This document shows, in pieces, positions 1-11,775 of a DNA stretch of 64,000 nt. The notes beneath the pieces were generated by a model. It was not told where the DNA came from. It ran no database searches and worked only from the letters and a program-made list of their open reading frames with translations. The stretch is from Pyropia yezoensis (lineage: Eukaryota; Rhodophyta; Bangiophyceae; Bangiales; Bangiaceae). The stretch spans positions 4,152,882 to 4,216,881 of the forward strand of contig CM020618.1 of assembly GCA_009829735.1 (NCBI GenBank), written 5' to 3'. Within the stretch, counting starts at the first letter, position 1; each line of letters begins with the position of its first letter. Position numbers and translations under genes: made by a program.

Positions 1-865
1 GCGCGGGCCACAGCAGCGGAGATGCTATGTACAGCCCATACCCCCTCGACGCAGCGCTGCCGCCGCACACTGCTGGGTGCCTTGGACAGGTGCGAGGGAA
101 GGGGGAAGGGGCAAACAGAGAGCCTAACGTCGGCGCGTCCCCCCGTCCCTTCCATTTCGCGTGGCGGTGCCCGTGCCGCGTCCCCGCGCCGACCACCCGC
201 CCCTCGGCAGCAGGGCCCCGCGGCGCCGCTGCTCCCCTGCTCCTCCTCCCCCGCCGCGCCACCGCAGCTGCCGCTGCCGCTGCCGCCGCCGCCGCTGCTG
301 CAGCCGTCGCCGCTGGCCGCGTCCAGGCCACGGTGCCGGCCACCAGGCCTGGTCCTACTCTGCAGGGTAGAGCTACCCCTCCCCCCCCACCCCCGCCCGA
401 CCACACGGCCGCGACGATCTCCACTCTCGCGATGGGGGCTCCCTGCTGCCAAGGGCCAGCTGGCCCTGCATGGTGGCCATCTCCACACGGCTCATGGCAG
501 GGTATATACACGTGGCAGGGGCGCCGTCGAGGCGTGTGCCACCGGGGAAGGACAGACACGTGTGACTGAACAGCGGTGGAGGCCGCGCCCCCACCCGCTC
601 GTGTGCCCACGCGTGCGCGCGAAGCATGGGCTGCACACGCGAGAATTGCAAAGCGCGCGCGCCGCGGTGATCCGTTCGTCTCCTCTCTCTCCCCATTCCC
701 TCCCCACCGCCACCGCTACCGCCACCGCCGCTGCCACCGCCGCTGCCGCTGTGTCCGCCGCCGCCGCTGTGTCCGCCGCCGCCGCTGGCTCCACCGGCCG
801 TCCCGGTTGACGCTCGTCCGCGCGCCGTGCGCTTCCCTCCTTGTCCCGATTCCTGCTCCCCCTCC

Positions 866-903
<38 letters not shown>

Positions 904-975
904 CCCTTTTCCCTTTCTGCCATTTGGCCTCCCCCACTTTCCCCTCGTGCCATTTGGCGGCACCCCCCCCGCGCC
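1..975. other. spacer with low-complexity open frames and C34 tract
   Basis: Overlapping open frames on both strands here are made of CCG/CGC triplet runs and translate to Pro/Ala/Arg or Gly runs with no recognisable domain, so I call no gene. A 34-nt C run (867-900) and a C-rich stretch lead directly into the ATG of the ABA4-like gene and may be its promoter or 5' leader. Confidence 0.5.
867..900. repeat. C34 homopolymer tract
   Basis: Uninterrupted run of 34 C residues about 75 nt upstream of the ABA4-like start codon. Its true length is unreliable. Confidence 0.9.
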
Positions 976-1641
976 ATGGACGCCATCGCTGCCGCGGTGG
1001 GGCCGACACTAGACGCCGCCGCCGCCGCCGCGCGGCCGACACTGGACGCCGCCGCCGCTGCGGTGCGGCCGGCGCTCCACGCCGCCGCCGCTGCCATTCG
1101 CCCCGCCCTCTCCGCCCTCCCCCCCCCCGCCACGGTCTACGTCAACGCCTCCCGCATGGCGGCGCTCCCCGGCTGGGCGGTCCTCGCCGCGGCGGTCGTC
1201 GCGGGCGCCACCCCCCGCCCCCGTGGGGTGGCCGCCCACCTGGTGCTCCCGGTCATTGCGGGCCTCGCCGCCACCTATGTGGTGTGCATGGTCGCCGCGC
1301 AGATGGTGGACGCGCTGCCCCCGACGGACCTGTCGACGCTGGACGAGCTGCGCACCGCCTTTGGGAGCTCAGACTGGCTACTGACGGCGGGGTGGGTGCA
1401 CTACCTGTGCTTTGACCTGCTGGTGGGGCTGGGCGTGATGCTCGACGCGGGCCGCCGGCGGGCGGGGCGGGGGGGGGTCGCTTGGCGGGTGGGGCTGCTG
1501 GTCTGCTTGGCACTCATCTTGGCGTTGGGGCCCGCGGGGGCACTCCTGTATGGGCTGTTCCGCACGGTGGTGGGGCGGGAGCCAGAGGAGGGGGGGGGGG
1601 CACCGGCGGCGGCGGCGGCTGGCAATGTAAAGGAGGATTGA
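976..1641 (+). CDS. ABA4-like (DUF4281) integral membrane protein
   Basis: A predicted 221-residue membrane protein of the ABA4/DUF4281 family. In plants ABA4 acts in neoxanthin formation in the plastid envelope, while many algal and bacterial homologues have no assigned role. The ATG at 976 lies in a GCGCC-ATG-G context. Residues 1-45 are four imperfect copies of an Ala-rich unit ending in RPxL or GPTL, possibly a transit-like or disordered leader. The diagnostic block is near residues 133-152: DWLLTAGWVHYLCFDLLVG, followed by a hydrophobic helix (LVCLALILALGPAGALLYGLF). Two further helices precede it (about residues 62-78 and 88-112). The tail is short, Glu/Gly-rich and ends NVKED. It is convergent with the lactone oxidase on the other strand. 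Family assignment rests on the DW..AGWVHYL.FDL pattern and topology. Enzymatic activity is not implied. Confidence 0.75.
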   Translation: MDAIAAAVGPTLDAAAAAARPTLDAAAAAVRPALHAAAAAIRPALSALPPPATVYVNASRMAALPGWAVLAAAVVAGATPRPRGVAAHLVLPVIAGLAATYVVCMVAAQMVDALPPTDLSTLDELRTAFGSSDWLLTAGWVHYLCFDLLVGLGVMLDAGRRRAGRGGVAWRVGLLVCLALILALGPAGALLYGLFRTVVGREPEEGGGAPAAAAAGNVKED

Positions 1642-2045
1642 GAGGGGGGGGGGCGCTCGCGGTTGGAGTGACGGAGCGCGCGGGGCGGAAGGAGGAGCGG
1701 TTCGGAGCACGGGAGGGGAGGGCGGGGGGTGACGCCATTGGGAGCCGGCCCGCCATTTTGGCGTCGACGATGCGTCGGCGCGCGCCGCTCCTTTGTATGG
1801 ATATTCCGCCACGCGAGTGGGTGGGTACGACTTTTGGTGCGGAGCGAGGGAAAAGGGGCGACCGACTGCGTCGGCGGCAGCAGCGGCGGGCTGTGGGGGT
1901 GGAGCGAGCTATCGGCTGCTGCTGCGGCACGCTGGTGTCCCCTGCTCGCGTCACCACTCGAGGTGTTCCTTCTATCCTGTTTATTTCTGCTCAAAGAGGC
2001 CCCCTGGGTGGACAAGGATTGACCGCCGCCCCCCGCCGCTCCCCG
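1642..2045. other. convergent intergenic spacer
   Basis: 404 bp between the 3' ends of two converging genes. It holds short G runs just after the ABA4-like stop and a less GC-rich middle part. I see no gene or clear terminator signal. Confidence 0.5.
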
Positions 2046-4022
2046 TCACCGCCGCAGCGCCAGCGCCACCACCACCCCCACTAGCGCCACCACCAGCAGG
2101 GCCACCCACCGCTGCCACGCCGCGGCGGCGGCAGCCGCCGCCTCCTCCGCCTCCCGGCGGAGCACCAGCCGCGGCGCCGGCGACCCCCCCCCGCCCGTCT
2201 CGGCGGCTGGCTCGGCCCGCCGCCGGCGCACCGCGTCGGGCATGCCCAGGACGGTGGCCAGCCAGTCATTGACAAACATCTGGGGCGGGTCCACCCCCGC
2301 CGCCGCGCGGGCGGCCTTGAACCGGCGCAGTGCGTCGCCGTGGGCGGCCGCCACCCCCGCCGCGGCGGCCGCGGAGAACTGCTTGGACCAGTGCACCCGC
2401 GCGCCGGGGACGGCCAGCCAGTCGGCGGCAACGGCGTCGCGAAAGGCGGGCCAGCCGGGCGCCCCCGCTGCCGATAGGATCTCCACGTACACGTGGTGGG
2501 GCGAGTCGCCGTCAGCGGGGGGCGCCGCGTAGGAGGGCGCCAGGAGGGCGGTGGAGGAGCGCACAAAGCGGGCCTCCATGGCGAGCGTCAGCGGACACCG
2601 ACCGGCCGCGTGTTCGGCGGCCACCCGGGCGGTGACGGTGGCCCACATGGCGGCAAAGGCCGCCCAAGAGGCGCCGTCGGTGAGGGGCACGGCCACCTCA
2701 AAGGACACCACCTTGAACGCGTCAATGTGCGCTTGGTAGTGGATGGCGTGGGGCACCCGCTCCACCATCCGCTGGGGGAAGAGCTTGATGGTGTGGAAGC
2801 CGACCGAGTAAAAGGCCGGCACAAGGAGCGGATGCGCCGCGAGGACCGTCCGGTGGGCCCAGTCGGACAGACGCATCTGCCACGCCTGCATAGCGGTAAA
2901 GGCGGCGCGCACGGCGGGGGCGCCGTGCGTCACGCCCTCGGTCGTCTCGTTAAAGAGGCGGAGCCAAAGGTCGTCGGAGGCGGGCGTCCACCCTCGCCCA
3001 GACGCGAGCGTGTGGTAGTAGCGGTTAAAGGGCATCCAAAACAGCTCCGTGCCGGTGGACGTCTGGACAATGTGGCGCAGGCGGGCGACCTTCTTTTCCG
3101 CCGCTACCTTGTCGTCGGGAGGGGCGGGAAAGTAGGCGCCCTGGGGGCGAAAGTGGTTCTCCACCGCCATGTTGCCCATCCCCCGCAGCTGGAGGGTAAT
3201 GTCGTAGATGATGCCCCAGGTGCCCAGGTTGCACCGCACCGCCGCCCACGTGTCGGCGTCGGCGGTCGCCCGGCTAAACGCCCGCGCCACCCCGTCGGCG
3301 TCCACAATGGTCATGGCCACCACATAGTCCGAGACGGTGCCCTCCGCCCACCCCGTGCCGTGGCACGCCGCGTTGACAATCCCCGCATACGTGACCGTGT
3401 CGAGGATCACATTGGACGGCACGTACAGGCCCGTCTGCAGCTGCAGCGGGATGAGGTCCGCGGTGGTCACCCCCGCCTGCACAGTCACCGTCGCGGCGGC
3501 AGCGTCAAAGGCGGTGACTGCGTGGAGGCGGGACACGTCGAGCAGCAAGTCCCCGTCATCGACAAAGACGTCAGACCAGGAGTGCGCCCGCGCCACCGCC
3601 CGCACCCGCTGACCCGCCGCCCGCGCGTCGTGGATGGCGGCCTGGATGTCGGCCAGGCAGGTGACGGCCACCACCTTGCCGGGCTTGCGGGTGCGGGTAC
3701 CAGACCAGTTGGTAAAGGTCGGGCGGGCGCTGGCGGCGGCGGGGGGCGGCGGGGAAGAGACTGACGAGGCAGGAGAGGCAGCAGAGGCGTGGGGGGAGTC
3801 GCCGCCCCGTCGACCACGGCCGCACGGCGTCGAGAGGCCGTCGGCAGCCATCCTGTTTGTCCAATCGCGGGTCCCTTCCTGCAGGCTGTGGGCGGCCGTG
3901 GAGAAGGATGGGGTCGTCGCCGGCAGTGAGGCGTCAATGGCGGCCACGGCGGAGGGTGGGGAAGAAGTCAGTGTCGGGGGCGTGTCACGTCGCCTCTTGT
4001 TCCTGTCCGATGTGGCAGGCAC
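2046..4022 (-). CDS. FAD-linked sugar-1,4-lactone oxidase (ALO/GULO family), tail-anchored
   Basis: Oxidises an aldono-1,4-lactone to ascorbate or an analogue (D-arabinono-, L-gulono- or L-galactonolactone oxidase family). From the first ATG the frame is 658 residues; an internal ATG at 3851 (residue 58) would give 601 and a more usual length. FAD-domain signatures include VRAVARAHSWSDVFVDDGD, where His147 sits at the usual covalent-FAD position of the family, DVSRLHAV, and GIVNAACHGTGWAEGTVSDY with the conserved HGTG. The C-terminal catalytic domain carries HWSKQF, matching the HWxK active-site motif of the family, and FVNDWLATVLG. The last 20 residues (WVALLVVALVGVVVALALRR) form a hydrophobic tail consistent with a C-terminal anchor. 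Residues 60-105 are Ser/Pro/Ala-rich. Substrate choice cannot be read from sequence. The family call is firm; the start is less so. Confidence 0.88.
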   Translation of the reverse strand: MPATSDRNKRRRDTPPTLTSSPPSAVAAIDASLPATTPSFSTAAHSLQEGTRDWTNRMAADGLSTPCGRGRRGGDSPHASAASPASSVSSPPPPAAASARPTFTNWSGTRTRKPGKVVAVTCLADIQAAIHDARAAGQRVRAVARAHSWSDVFVDDGDLLLDVSRLHAVTAFDAAAATVTVQAGVTTADLIPLQLQTGLYVPSNVILDTVTYAGIVNAACHGTGWAEGTVSDYVVAMTIVDADGVARAFSRATADADTWAAVRCNLGTWGIIYDITLQLRGMGNMAVENHFRPQGAYFPAPPDDKVAAEKKVARLRHIVQTSTGTELFWMPFNRYYHTLASGRGWTPASDDLWLRLFNETTEGVTHGAPAVRAAFTAMQAWQMRLSDWAHRTVLAAHPLLVPAFYSVGFHTIKLFPQRMVERVPHAIHYQAHIDAFKVVSFEVAVPLTDGASWAAFAAMWATVTARVAAEHAAGRCPLTLAMEARFVRSSTALLAPSYAAPPADGDSPHHVYVEILSAAGAPGWPAFRDAVAADWLAVPGARVHWSKQFSAAAAAGVAAAHGDALRRFKAARAAAGVDPPQMFVNDWLATVLGMPDAVRRRRAEPAAETGGGGSPAPRLVLRREAEEAAAAAAAAWQRWVALLVVALVGVVVALALRR

Positions 4023-7000
4023 GCCGTCCCGTCTTCTCGCCAGGCGGCCGCGTCTCCTTTATACACTCCCCGACCCCCCCCACCACCACACTCCCATCCA
4101 CCCGCTACTCTCTCCCCCGCTGCCCTCTCCCCCGCTGCTCTCTCCCCCGCCGCCCTCTCCCCCGCTGCCCTCTCCCCCCGCTGCTCTCTCTCCCACCACC
4201 CCCCCACCCCCCCCCACTGTCGTCTCCCCCGCCGCTCACCCCCCCAATGCCCTCTCCGCCGCCCGTCCACCCCTCCCCTGCCCCTACTTCCTTCGCCGCA
4301 CCCCTTCCCCCACCCTCCCCCCCCAGCCCCACGTGCGCACAGCCGCGGCAGTAACGATGCCCAGCCGTTTCGACGCTGCCCCCCCGCGCCGTACCGCGCG
4401 TGTCCTGCAGCGCCCTCCCTCCCCCCCCTCCCCCCCCCCCGCGCACAGCAGCCCACCCCGCACAGGAGGGGGGACGGCGTGCAGGGGGGCGGGGTGGAGA
4501 GGGAAGGGGCGGGGAGGGGGCACCGATGCCCGCACCCCCCCCCCCCCCCCCGCGGGGGCGCACCGCCGAGGGGGCGCCGATGGCCCTCCCCACTCGCCGA
4601 CCGCTGCGAGGAGCACTTGCACTGGGGCACGACCACCGTAGAGGGGAAACGCTCGCTCGTTGGGGGATGATCGGAGGGGGGGGGGGGGGGGGGGGGGGGG
4701 TGGCGGCGACGGCAGGCTTCCGCGGGGCGATGGCAGTGGGGGCTCTTGCTGCGGCAGCCAAAAAAAAAAAAGAGGGGAGTGACGACGCGTGTGCTCGTGC
4801 AGGTGCCGCGGCTGTCAGACGGGCTGGTGTGGGGAGCGGGCAATCGCCTTTCGCCATCGTGGCACGCGGTGCGCTCGTGCGGGCGCGGCTTTTTCTTCCT
4901 TCTCTCCAACACCCACCACCGTCACCTCCTTTCCCGCCGCACCCCCCCCCCCCCCCCCAACACGACGGCGGGTGGCACCGACCCGAGGGGGCACACGCCG
5001 TATACACCCCCGCCCTCCCGTCCCACCCTTTAGTGCTTCCTCTGAAAAGTGGTGACGGTGCGTGAAGGTGATGAAAATTGCTGTCTGGACCGATGGATCC
5101 CACCTCTCACGTCCCTTCAACATCCAGGAAGCACATTAGATCCACGGGTGCTGTACTTACAGTACATAGCTAGCTACCCCGGCGGCCGGCCGTGCGCCCG
5201 CTGGCGGCGCGCAACGCCATCACCGGCGCGCGGCGCGGCGGGTCGGCCGCCATGCCCATCGCCGCGCTGGCGCACTCGTGTGGATACAAGTGTAGCCACT
5301 CACAGTACCTAACGCCCGACGGCCGCCCCGCCGCCTTCCCGCCTCCCGCCCGCCGCAGAGGCCCTCCCTGCGAGGCCGCCGCGGCGGCGGCGGCTGACGG
5401 GGCCACCGCGCCGCGTCGGCGCGGCCGCGTCGACCGCCCCGCCGGCGACGGCCCCGCGGCAATGGCGGGCACGCCAACGGGCCGTTGGCGTGTGGATCTC
5501 TGGCTCCCCGCGCTAGTCACACGGGCCATGTGGCGTAGTTGGCTGATGGCCTCTCAAAACGGGCGGCTCTTCCCCCCCCCCCCCCCCCCCCCTTCGCGAA
5601 CTCGCCCCCTCTGTCCTTCCTCTCCCTGTCCCACACCCAGTTAGGTAAAAGAGTTCTCTTCCCGACACACGGCTCCGGAGGGGCTTTAGAGGCTTGATGC
5701 ACGATGAAGCAACAGACATATTTAAAAGCGCAGAAAAAGTGCACTACAATGAAGAAGAGTATATACCTATACCTATGTAGACACAAGGCGTGACTGTGGA
5801 TACATGTATAGGGGATACTGTTATTGCATTGTTGTGGCTATGGGTCTGTTGTGAAGATACAGGGGGGGGGACAAATTTTTACGATCACCTGGAATTCGGG
5901 GCGCACCAAATACGGGCATGTTCTGTCTTTCTTCCCCCCCAGGGCGCGCACAGAGGTAAGTAGCAGAAGCCAGTTTTTTTCTCTCTATGGGAAGAGGAGA
6001 CGTCCCTGAGTCCCTACACATGTGTATCTACGCCTGACTTCTGCGCAGAAGCGGAAAGGCGGTTCATGTATGGCCACCTAGCGTTGCCTCAAGCGCAGCA
6101 GTCTGGGCGGACCCCTGGAACGTAGCGAGACGCGGGGAGCCAGTTTGACCGCATGAAAAAGGTACAGGGCGTGTGTGCATGCTCCAGATGCTAAAAGGCG
6201 CATCGAGAAGCGCCACGCCCGATGTCTTTCGCCTCCTTCAGAGTTTTGTCCACACTCGCATAAGTCTGGCACATCACCTCGAGGCGCTCCAGCCTGCCAA
6301 AGCAAGAAGGGGGCGACACAAGATCCACTCAAAAACGCCTTCAGACATCTTCCCAGGCCATCCGTCTTGCAGTCAAGTCCGACTGCGGCTGTCATAATGG
6401 GGGCGTCATGCAAGACGTATTTATTTATACCTCGGCAAAGAGAAAAAAATGCGAACGACGACCACTGATGAGCAAGGCAGAACTTTCTTATCTATGTATC
6501 TATACGTCCGCTGGTTGACGCTGCTGTCCTAGCCAGCAACCCTATCTAGACGTATGTGTCATATTTAAATACATAGATCTTTACATCAGCCGCCGATCCC
6601 CCTTGCCCAACCCACCCCTGCTAGCAGTCTGTCCCCGAAGCCAAAGGGCCCCCCCTCCACCCTCCACCACGAGTACGGTGCCTTTGGATGACTCCTCCCG
6701 CAGTAGAAGTGTAAGCTTGTACGTTGAGCCAAAGGAACACCGCACCGTTGTGCCGGCCGGCTGCTCGCTTTGGCGAGACGATGGGACGGGGGGGAGGAGG
6801 GTGGGCGAGGGAGGGGGGGGGGCGGCACGCGCGCGAGCGGTGGGGGTGCCTTCCATTGGGGGGGGGGGGGGGGGGGGGGAAGGGGGGGGGGGGGTGAGCG
6901 GTGGGCAACAGCCGGGCGGTCGTGCGGGCGTGCGGGAGGAAGGCACCCCCCGCTGCCCGGTGGACACAAGGGACCCTGACGTGCCCAGTCGGGACACGGC

Positions 7001-7873
7001 CCGGTTGGGACTCGATACCTAGTAGGCCCCGGGGCGGGCATGCGACCGGCGACTGCATGTGCCGAGCCGGGGGGGGGGGGAAGGCGGCCGGGGCGGCCCA
7101 GCGGGTGAGCGGGGGATGCTGGCGGCGGGAGGAGAGGGCGGCGGCCGTGCCCGACGCCTAGAAACGGTAGGCGTCACGCCTCGGTGGCCCATGTCGGACG
7201 ATGGGCATGCGGGGGGGGGGGGGGGGGGGGCTCTATCCAACAGGGCGGCAGGCGGCAAGCGACGCCGTCGAGAAAAAAAAAAACTGGCCGGCGGACCAGG
7301 GGCCCCTCCCTCCTGGGGGGGAGGGAGGGGAGACCCGGGGGGCGGGGAAGAAAGCGGCCCCTCCCGCGGGAGGTTGGGGGAAAACACCCGCTTCGCGCTC
7401 GCGAAAGGCGCTGCGCCGCGCCGTGCTCCGTCGCGTTGGGCAGGACGCCCGCCCGCACGTGGCGTGGCGGTGAGGGGGTCGGGGAGGGGCGAGGGAGATA
7501 GACGGAGGCGAACAGGGACGGGCGTGCCGCCGTCGCCGCCGCGGTTGGGACGGGGCCGCCGTCCAACGGCCCCGCATATTCCACCCCCCTGCGGACGCCG
7601 GCTTCGCAGCCGCCTAGCGGCGTTGGCGGCGGCGGCAATGGAGGCGCGGCGGCGGCGGCAATGGAGGCGCGGCGGCGGTGGCAGCGGCGGCGGTCGATTT
7701 GCGGACGGGCGGCGCCCAGCGGCGAAACATCTGCCGATGCTGAAAAAAGAAACCAATTTTTCAATGTATAACCCAGGTGCCAATGGAGGTGCCAATGGAC
7801 GGGTCCATTTGGGCACCATTAGGGCACCCCTCGTAATGGGACCAAGGGATCCCATAAAGGCTTGCTTCATATT
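4023..7873. other. gene-poor spacer
   Basis: No gene can be supported. The part up to 5640 is GC-rich with C/G runs and a run of A (4760-4771). A low-GC island lies at 5640-6600 with runs such as ATATTTAAA and no long frame. 6780-7900 is G-rich. A 15-nt near-palindrome TGTACTTACAGTACA occurs at 5152. The weak frames at 5170-5644 on both strands encode Ala/Arg-rich peptides without domains. Confidence 0.4.
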
Positions 7874-7978
7874 GTGCGTCCCGTAAAAAGTGGACGTGTA
7901 CGGGTCGTGCAGTGTGGGTTTGTAGTCGATATTTGACATGATCACGACACGAGCAGGTCCACTTTTTACGGGACGCAC
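7874..7978. repeat. 22-bp perfect inverted repeat (snap-back element)
   Basis: The arms at 7874-7895 (beginning GTGCGTCCCGTAAAAAGTGG) and 7957-7978 are perfect reverse complements separated by 61 nt. This could be a foldback or MITE-like insertion. No target duplication was found. Confidence 0.75.
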
Positions 7979-8946
7979 TATAATGGTTCCAATAGATGGG
8001 GGCTTCAATGCTCTGGCGCCTTTTTACTGATGGCCGCCGTGGCGGCGGAGGCCGTAGCGGTGGCGCCAATACCGGGTCTGCAATCATGAACAGGGGTGGT
8101 AATCATGAACGCTCCTTACAGCGTCAATTTTGACCTTGGTTGCGGCAGAGACCATGGACTCGGCGGAAACAATATTATTTCTGGTCCGATCCGTCCACGT
8201 CCAGGCCTATAACGGGACCTGCGCTTGCCCGACTCTGGCTCATGAAGGACATGGCGGGTAGCCAGTGTTGTCCTCTTTCGGGCTATGTGCTCCGTGCCTG
8301 CCGAAGATCAATACTTTTGCCGGTGGGCGCCGTCAGGACGTCTACTGCCCCACCGAGCACGCCTCGTCGCACTACAAGGCCATCCTTCTCGCCCCCGGTG
8401 TGCGCATCCCAGCGCCCTCAGAGCACTCAGAAATGACCCACAAAAAGTCCGGCACCCCTCCCCCGACCCTCTCATACCGCGCACGCTGCACTTTCTCCGA
8501 CCGCCTGGGGCTCTGCGCCGCCGGTGGCGGTCATGGTGAGCGGGAAGGGTCCCTCCTGTCGCCGAAAGTCGGCTACGGAGGCTACGGCGTCGCTTCAAGG
8601 CGCGGTGGCGAGACCTGCTCGCGGTCTCAGCCCCGAGCAGGAGGCCCTTCCGTCTGGCTGGCTGCCCCGCGGTGTGCGGGGGGACAACGAGGACCAGTTG
8701 GCGGCGGGGGGAGGGGGGAGTGTTGGCAGTCGATCGGCGGGGGGAGGGACAGCGGACGCCCGACGGGTGGAGAGGGGGGAGGCGGGAGGCGCTCGCGGCC
8801 CGTGGGCAGGAGGCGAGGCAGTGGGCGGTAGCCAGGTGGAGCAGGGACGGGGGCGCGGCGGTGGTCAGCTCGGCGGAGACGGCGGGCCGGTCGTGGCAGA
8901 GGGGCAAGCGGTGGACAAGGGCGCGTCCGATGCCGGGGCGGGTACA
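7979..8946. other. spacer with one possible hypothetical frame
   Basis: An open frame on the + strand (8265-8831) contains a stretch that looks more protein-like than the surroundings (VYCPTEHASSHYKAIL), but its second half degenerates into Gly/Arg low complexity and no family is recognised. I do not call it a gene. Confidence 0.3.
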
Positions 8947-11242
8947 TGATTAAACCAGTTCATGTCGAGGCCAAATGCACCAATGAATCGACGATCCACA
9001 GGGGGGGGGTTCGACATTTGGTACATAGAAATCTAAGCACTGGAGGGGGGATCGAAACCCCCTTCAATCGCTGCGTTCATATGGACCTGTGATGGCGCAG
9101 ACGGGCTTTGCGGCACCCGGTGAGCCCCGTCCAGCTGCCGCTCACCGTACTTCCCGACAATTGATCACGGGCGTAAGGACCGTGCTATAGTTGTACGCCA
9201 AGTGCGAACTAACGCTGCCGTCGCCAGATTGTTTTTTGACAGTCTAGGCTTGCTTAATCGCCATTGCTGCCCTACCGACCATCGGCGCTTCCTTCGCCTT
9301 ATAGCTGTCACAAATGACCCGAGGGTTGCTGTGTCGTGATGTTCTCAACCAGGACCCTGGTGGCGCTGCCCCCCCGCGGCCTCGCCAGAGGAGCAGCCGT
9401 CCTCGGCGTGGTCTGCAGGTGGACTGATACTGTCCCACTTGTCAGCAAGACAGGGCTACCGCTCTGTTGCGCCACCTGCCACACCACGTGCGGGCTCCCC
9501 AACAGACAAGAGGGGCAGATGGGGACGGCCATTGTAGGAAGGCCGCGAAAGCAAGACAGAAGAAGTGTGCACATGCAAAAGAATAAAGCAAAGGCGCCGG
9601 CAGACATATCGTCTATCAAACGCAGTCCAACAACAGAGGCCAGGGTCCACCGAGGCACGAAAAAACACGACATGCAGTACACGCACAGGCGAGCAGACTG
9701 CAAGCTGCGGCGATGTGGGGGGGGGGAAGGAGACGTCGCACGCGTAGCGGCGCGGGGGGGGGCGGGCAGGAGCAAATGCCGAGGCAAGGGGGGATGGCCA
9801 AGCGACAAGGTGAGAAGACAGAGGCGGGGGCAGCACACGACACGGTGGGGGGGGACGTGGGGGCGGCAGTCACCGTTGTAGGGGTGGGTGACAGGAGCGG
9901 GGCCGCGAGCGTGCGCGAGGGACAAGGTGGGTAAGGTGCACTGGGTACGGGAGGGGAGAGGGGGGGTAACGGTGGGTCATGAGGGCGTTGGCAGGCGATG
10001 CAGTCCCTGCAGACGAGTGGTCTGTGCAGCGGAGATCCCCGGCGGCCCTGGCGGGTGGGCGCGTTCGCGTTTGCGCGCACTTTCTGTCGTCGAATCCACT
10101 CGGATCAGCTGGAAGGCCTGCGACATGCCCCAGATTAGCCAATCACAGACGAGGTCGCGTCACGACGTTGTTTTTCCCACCGCTCAGTTTGCGCGCACTC
10201 TGGCGAAGCCACAGTTTTAACCTGGCACGGAGCACGACCGGGGTTAGACGCGCGCGCCCACTGCAGCTACCCCGCTTGGCGCCCTCATTGCCTCGGCTTG
10301 TTCCACCCACTCCCCACCTGCATGGTGACGTCCCCCCTCCAGCAGTCTCGTACCGCATCCCCCATGCTCCCATTGCTTGGATGTGCACCCCCCCCTTCAC
10401 CCCCTCCCTTCACCCTTCCCCTCGAGGTGTTATCCCCACCACCCCCCGGTATCCTCCCTTCTCCTTGCCCCACACCCCCCGTCGTATTCTCGGCGTTCAC
10501 CACCGGACCCCACCCACGTCAGTTGGACTCGGACTGTGCTCTTTTTTCCCAATCCCCCCCCTTTGTTGTATTGCTGTGGGCGTGCCTCCTGCCCTAGGGC
10601 GTGCTGCCCCCTGCCTCTGACGCGAGCTTTCTCCCTCCCTCACTCTCCTTTGACCCTCTCCCTTCATTGCTTTGTAGACCTCCCGCCTTCCAGCGCTTTG
10701 TACACCCCCCCCCCCCCCCCCCCCCCACGGTGTACCGCTTTTCCCCACGCCGCTCGCTTCTCTCATGTTTTTCGTTTCCGCATTGTTTGCTCCGTTCCCT
10801 CAACAGCCTTTCCCGCGGCACCATGGCTATGTAGTGGTAAAAGTAAAGCTGCGCGTGGGGCGCCCTACTGCATGGACACGTGAGGTTGTTCAGTCGTGGC
10901 ATTCTTGCCAGTGTAGGGATGCAGTGTGGGACCTCACGCTGCCTGCCACATCAGCACTGTTAGTAGTGGGGGTCCTTCATGAATATAGAACATGTCTCTT
11001 TAGTCAGGCTGGGTGTTAACTGCTATGCGGCAATTGACGTTGAAGTCCACGGAGATGAACTACAAGTAGAGCGCGGACAGCTTCGACAGGAGGTGAGCCT
11101 ATCTTCAACGTATTCGATCCGGAACGCATCGGAGCCTCGACATCGAGGGTGGCCCACGGCCTGGAAACGCATGTCGACCCCCCTCGAACCCCCCCCCGAT
11201 TCTGAGGCCTCAGAGGGGTTCGACATTGAACTGGTTTAATCA
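8947..11242. mobile_element. 2.3-kb element with terminal inverted repeats
   Basis: The left end TGATTAAACCAGTTCA-TGTCGA (from 8947) is matched in inverted orientation at 11219-11242 (TGATTAAACCAGTTCAATGTCGAA when reverse complemented) with a single one-base gap. Similarity continues inward as an ATCG block, then a run of G, then TTCGA on each side. The interior is less GC-rich than the genome norm. Open frames inside (for example 9308-9925 on - and 10979-11239 on +) show no transposase motif, so it is probably non-autonomous. No clear target-site duplication is visible, although CCGGGGCGGG occurs just outside both ends. Confidence 0.6.
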
Positions 11243-11775
11243 CCCTCCGGGGCGGGGAAGCGCCAGTCGTCTCGGCGCGGCCGTGGTGGCGTCAAGGCGT
11301 CTGGCCGCCACGGGTCGGCACGACTCGGACGGCTCGCACACGTGGGACCGCAGACACATCCCCGGCGGCTGCTTCGTCGCCGACCGGCAACAGGGCACCC
11401 AAGCGCCCCAAGACACGGGGCTGACAGTGCATCTTTACCATCAGATCGGCCGCTCCGAATGGACGCTCCGCGGAACAAACGGCGGCCGTCGCTACGAGTT
11501 TGGCCCACGTTCTTGTTACTTCTCTCTCATGTAAAAAAAACGAGCACGTCGCAAGCATCCTCCCCATATGGCGCACACCCGGAGAGGGTCAACGATGGCG
11601 CGAGGAAAAATAAACCTTTGTCTAAAATGCAACATGTATACAGACACCCCCCTACTGGGGTACCGAGGGTGGGTCGAATGACGGTCACCCGGGGTAAAGG
11701 TGACCACCCCTAAAAGAAGAATTAAATTCAAGGTCACCCCGCTCAGAAACGTTTTCCGAGCACATGGCCAAAAGG
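11243..11775. other. spacer between two TIR elements
   Basis: Short frames occur on both strands (11226-11534 + and 11292-11576 -) without recognisable domains. A local inverted repeat (GGTCACCcgggGTAAAGGTGACC type) sits near 11681-11703. No supported gene. Confidence 0.35.

Noticed and set aside
8998-9063. TTCGA-containing segments beside G and C runs, checked as possible tRNA T-arms
   Set aside because: No acceptor stem or anticodon arm could be folded. The sequences belong to the inverted-repeat end of the 8947 element.
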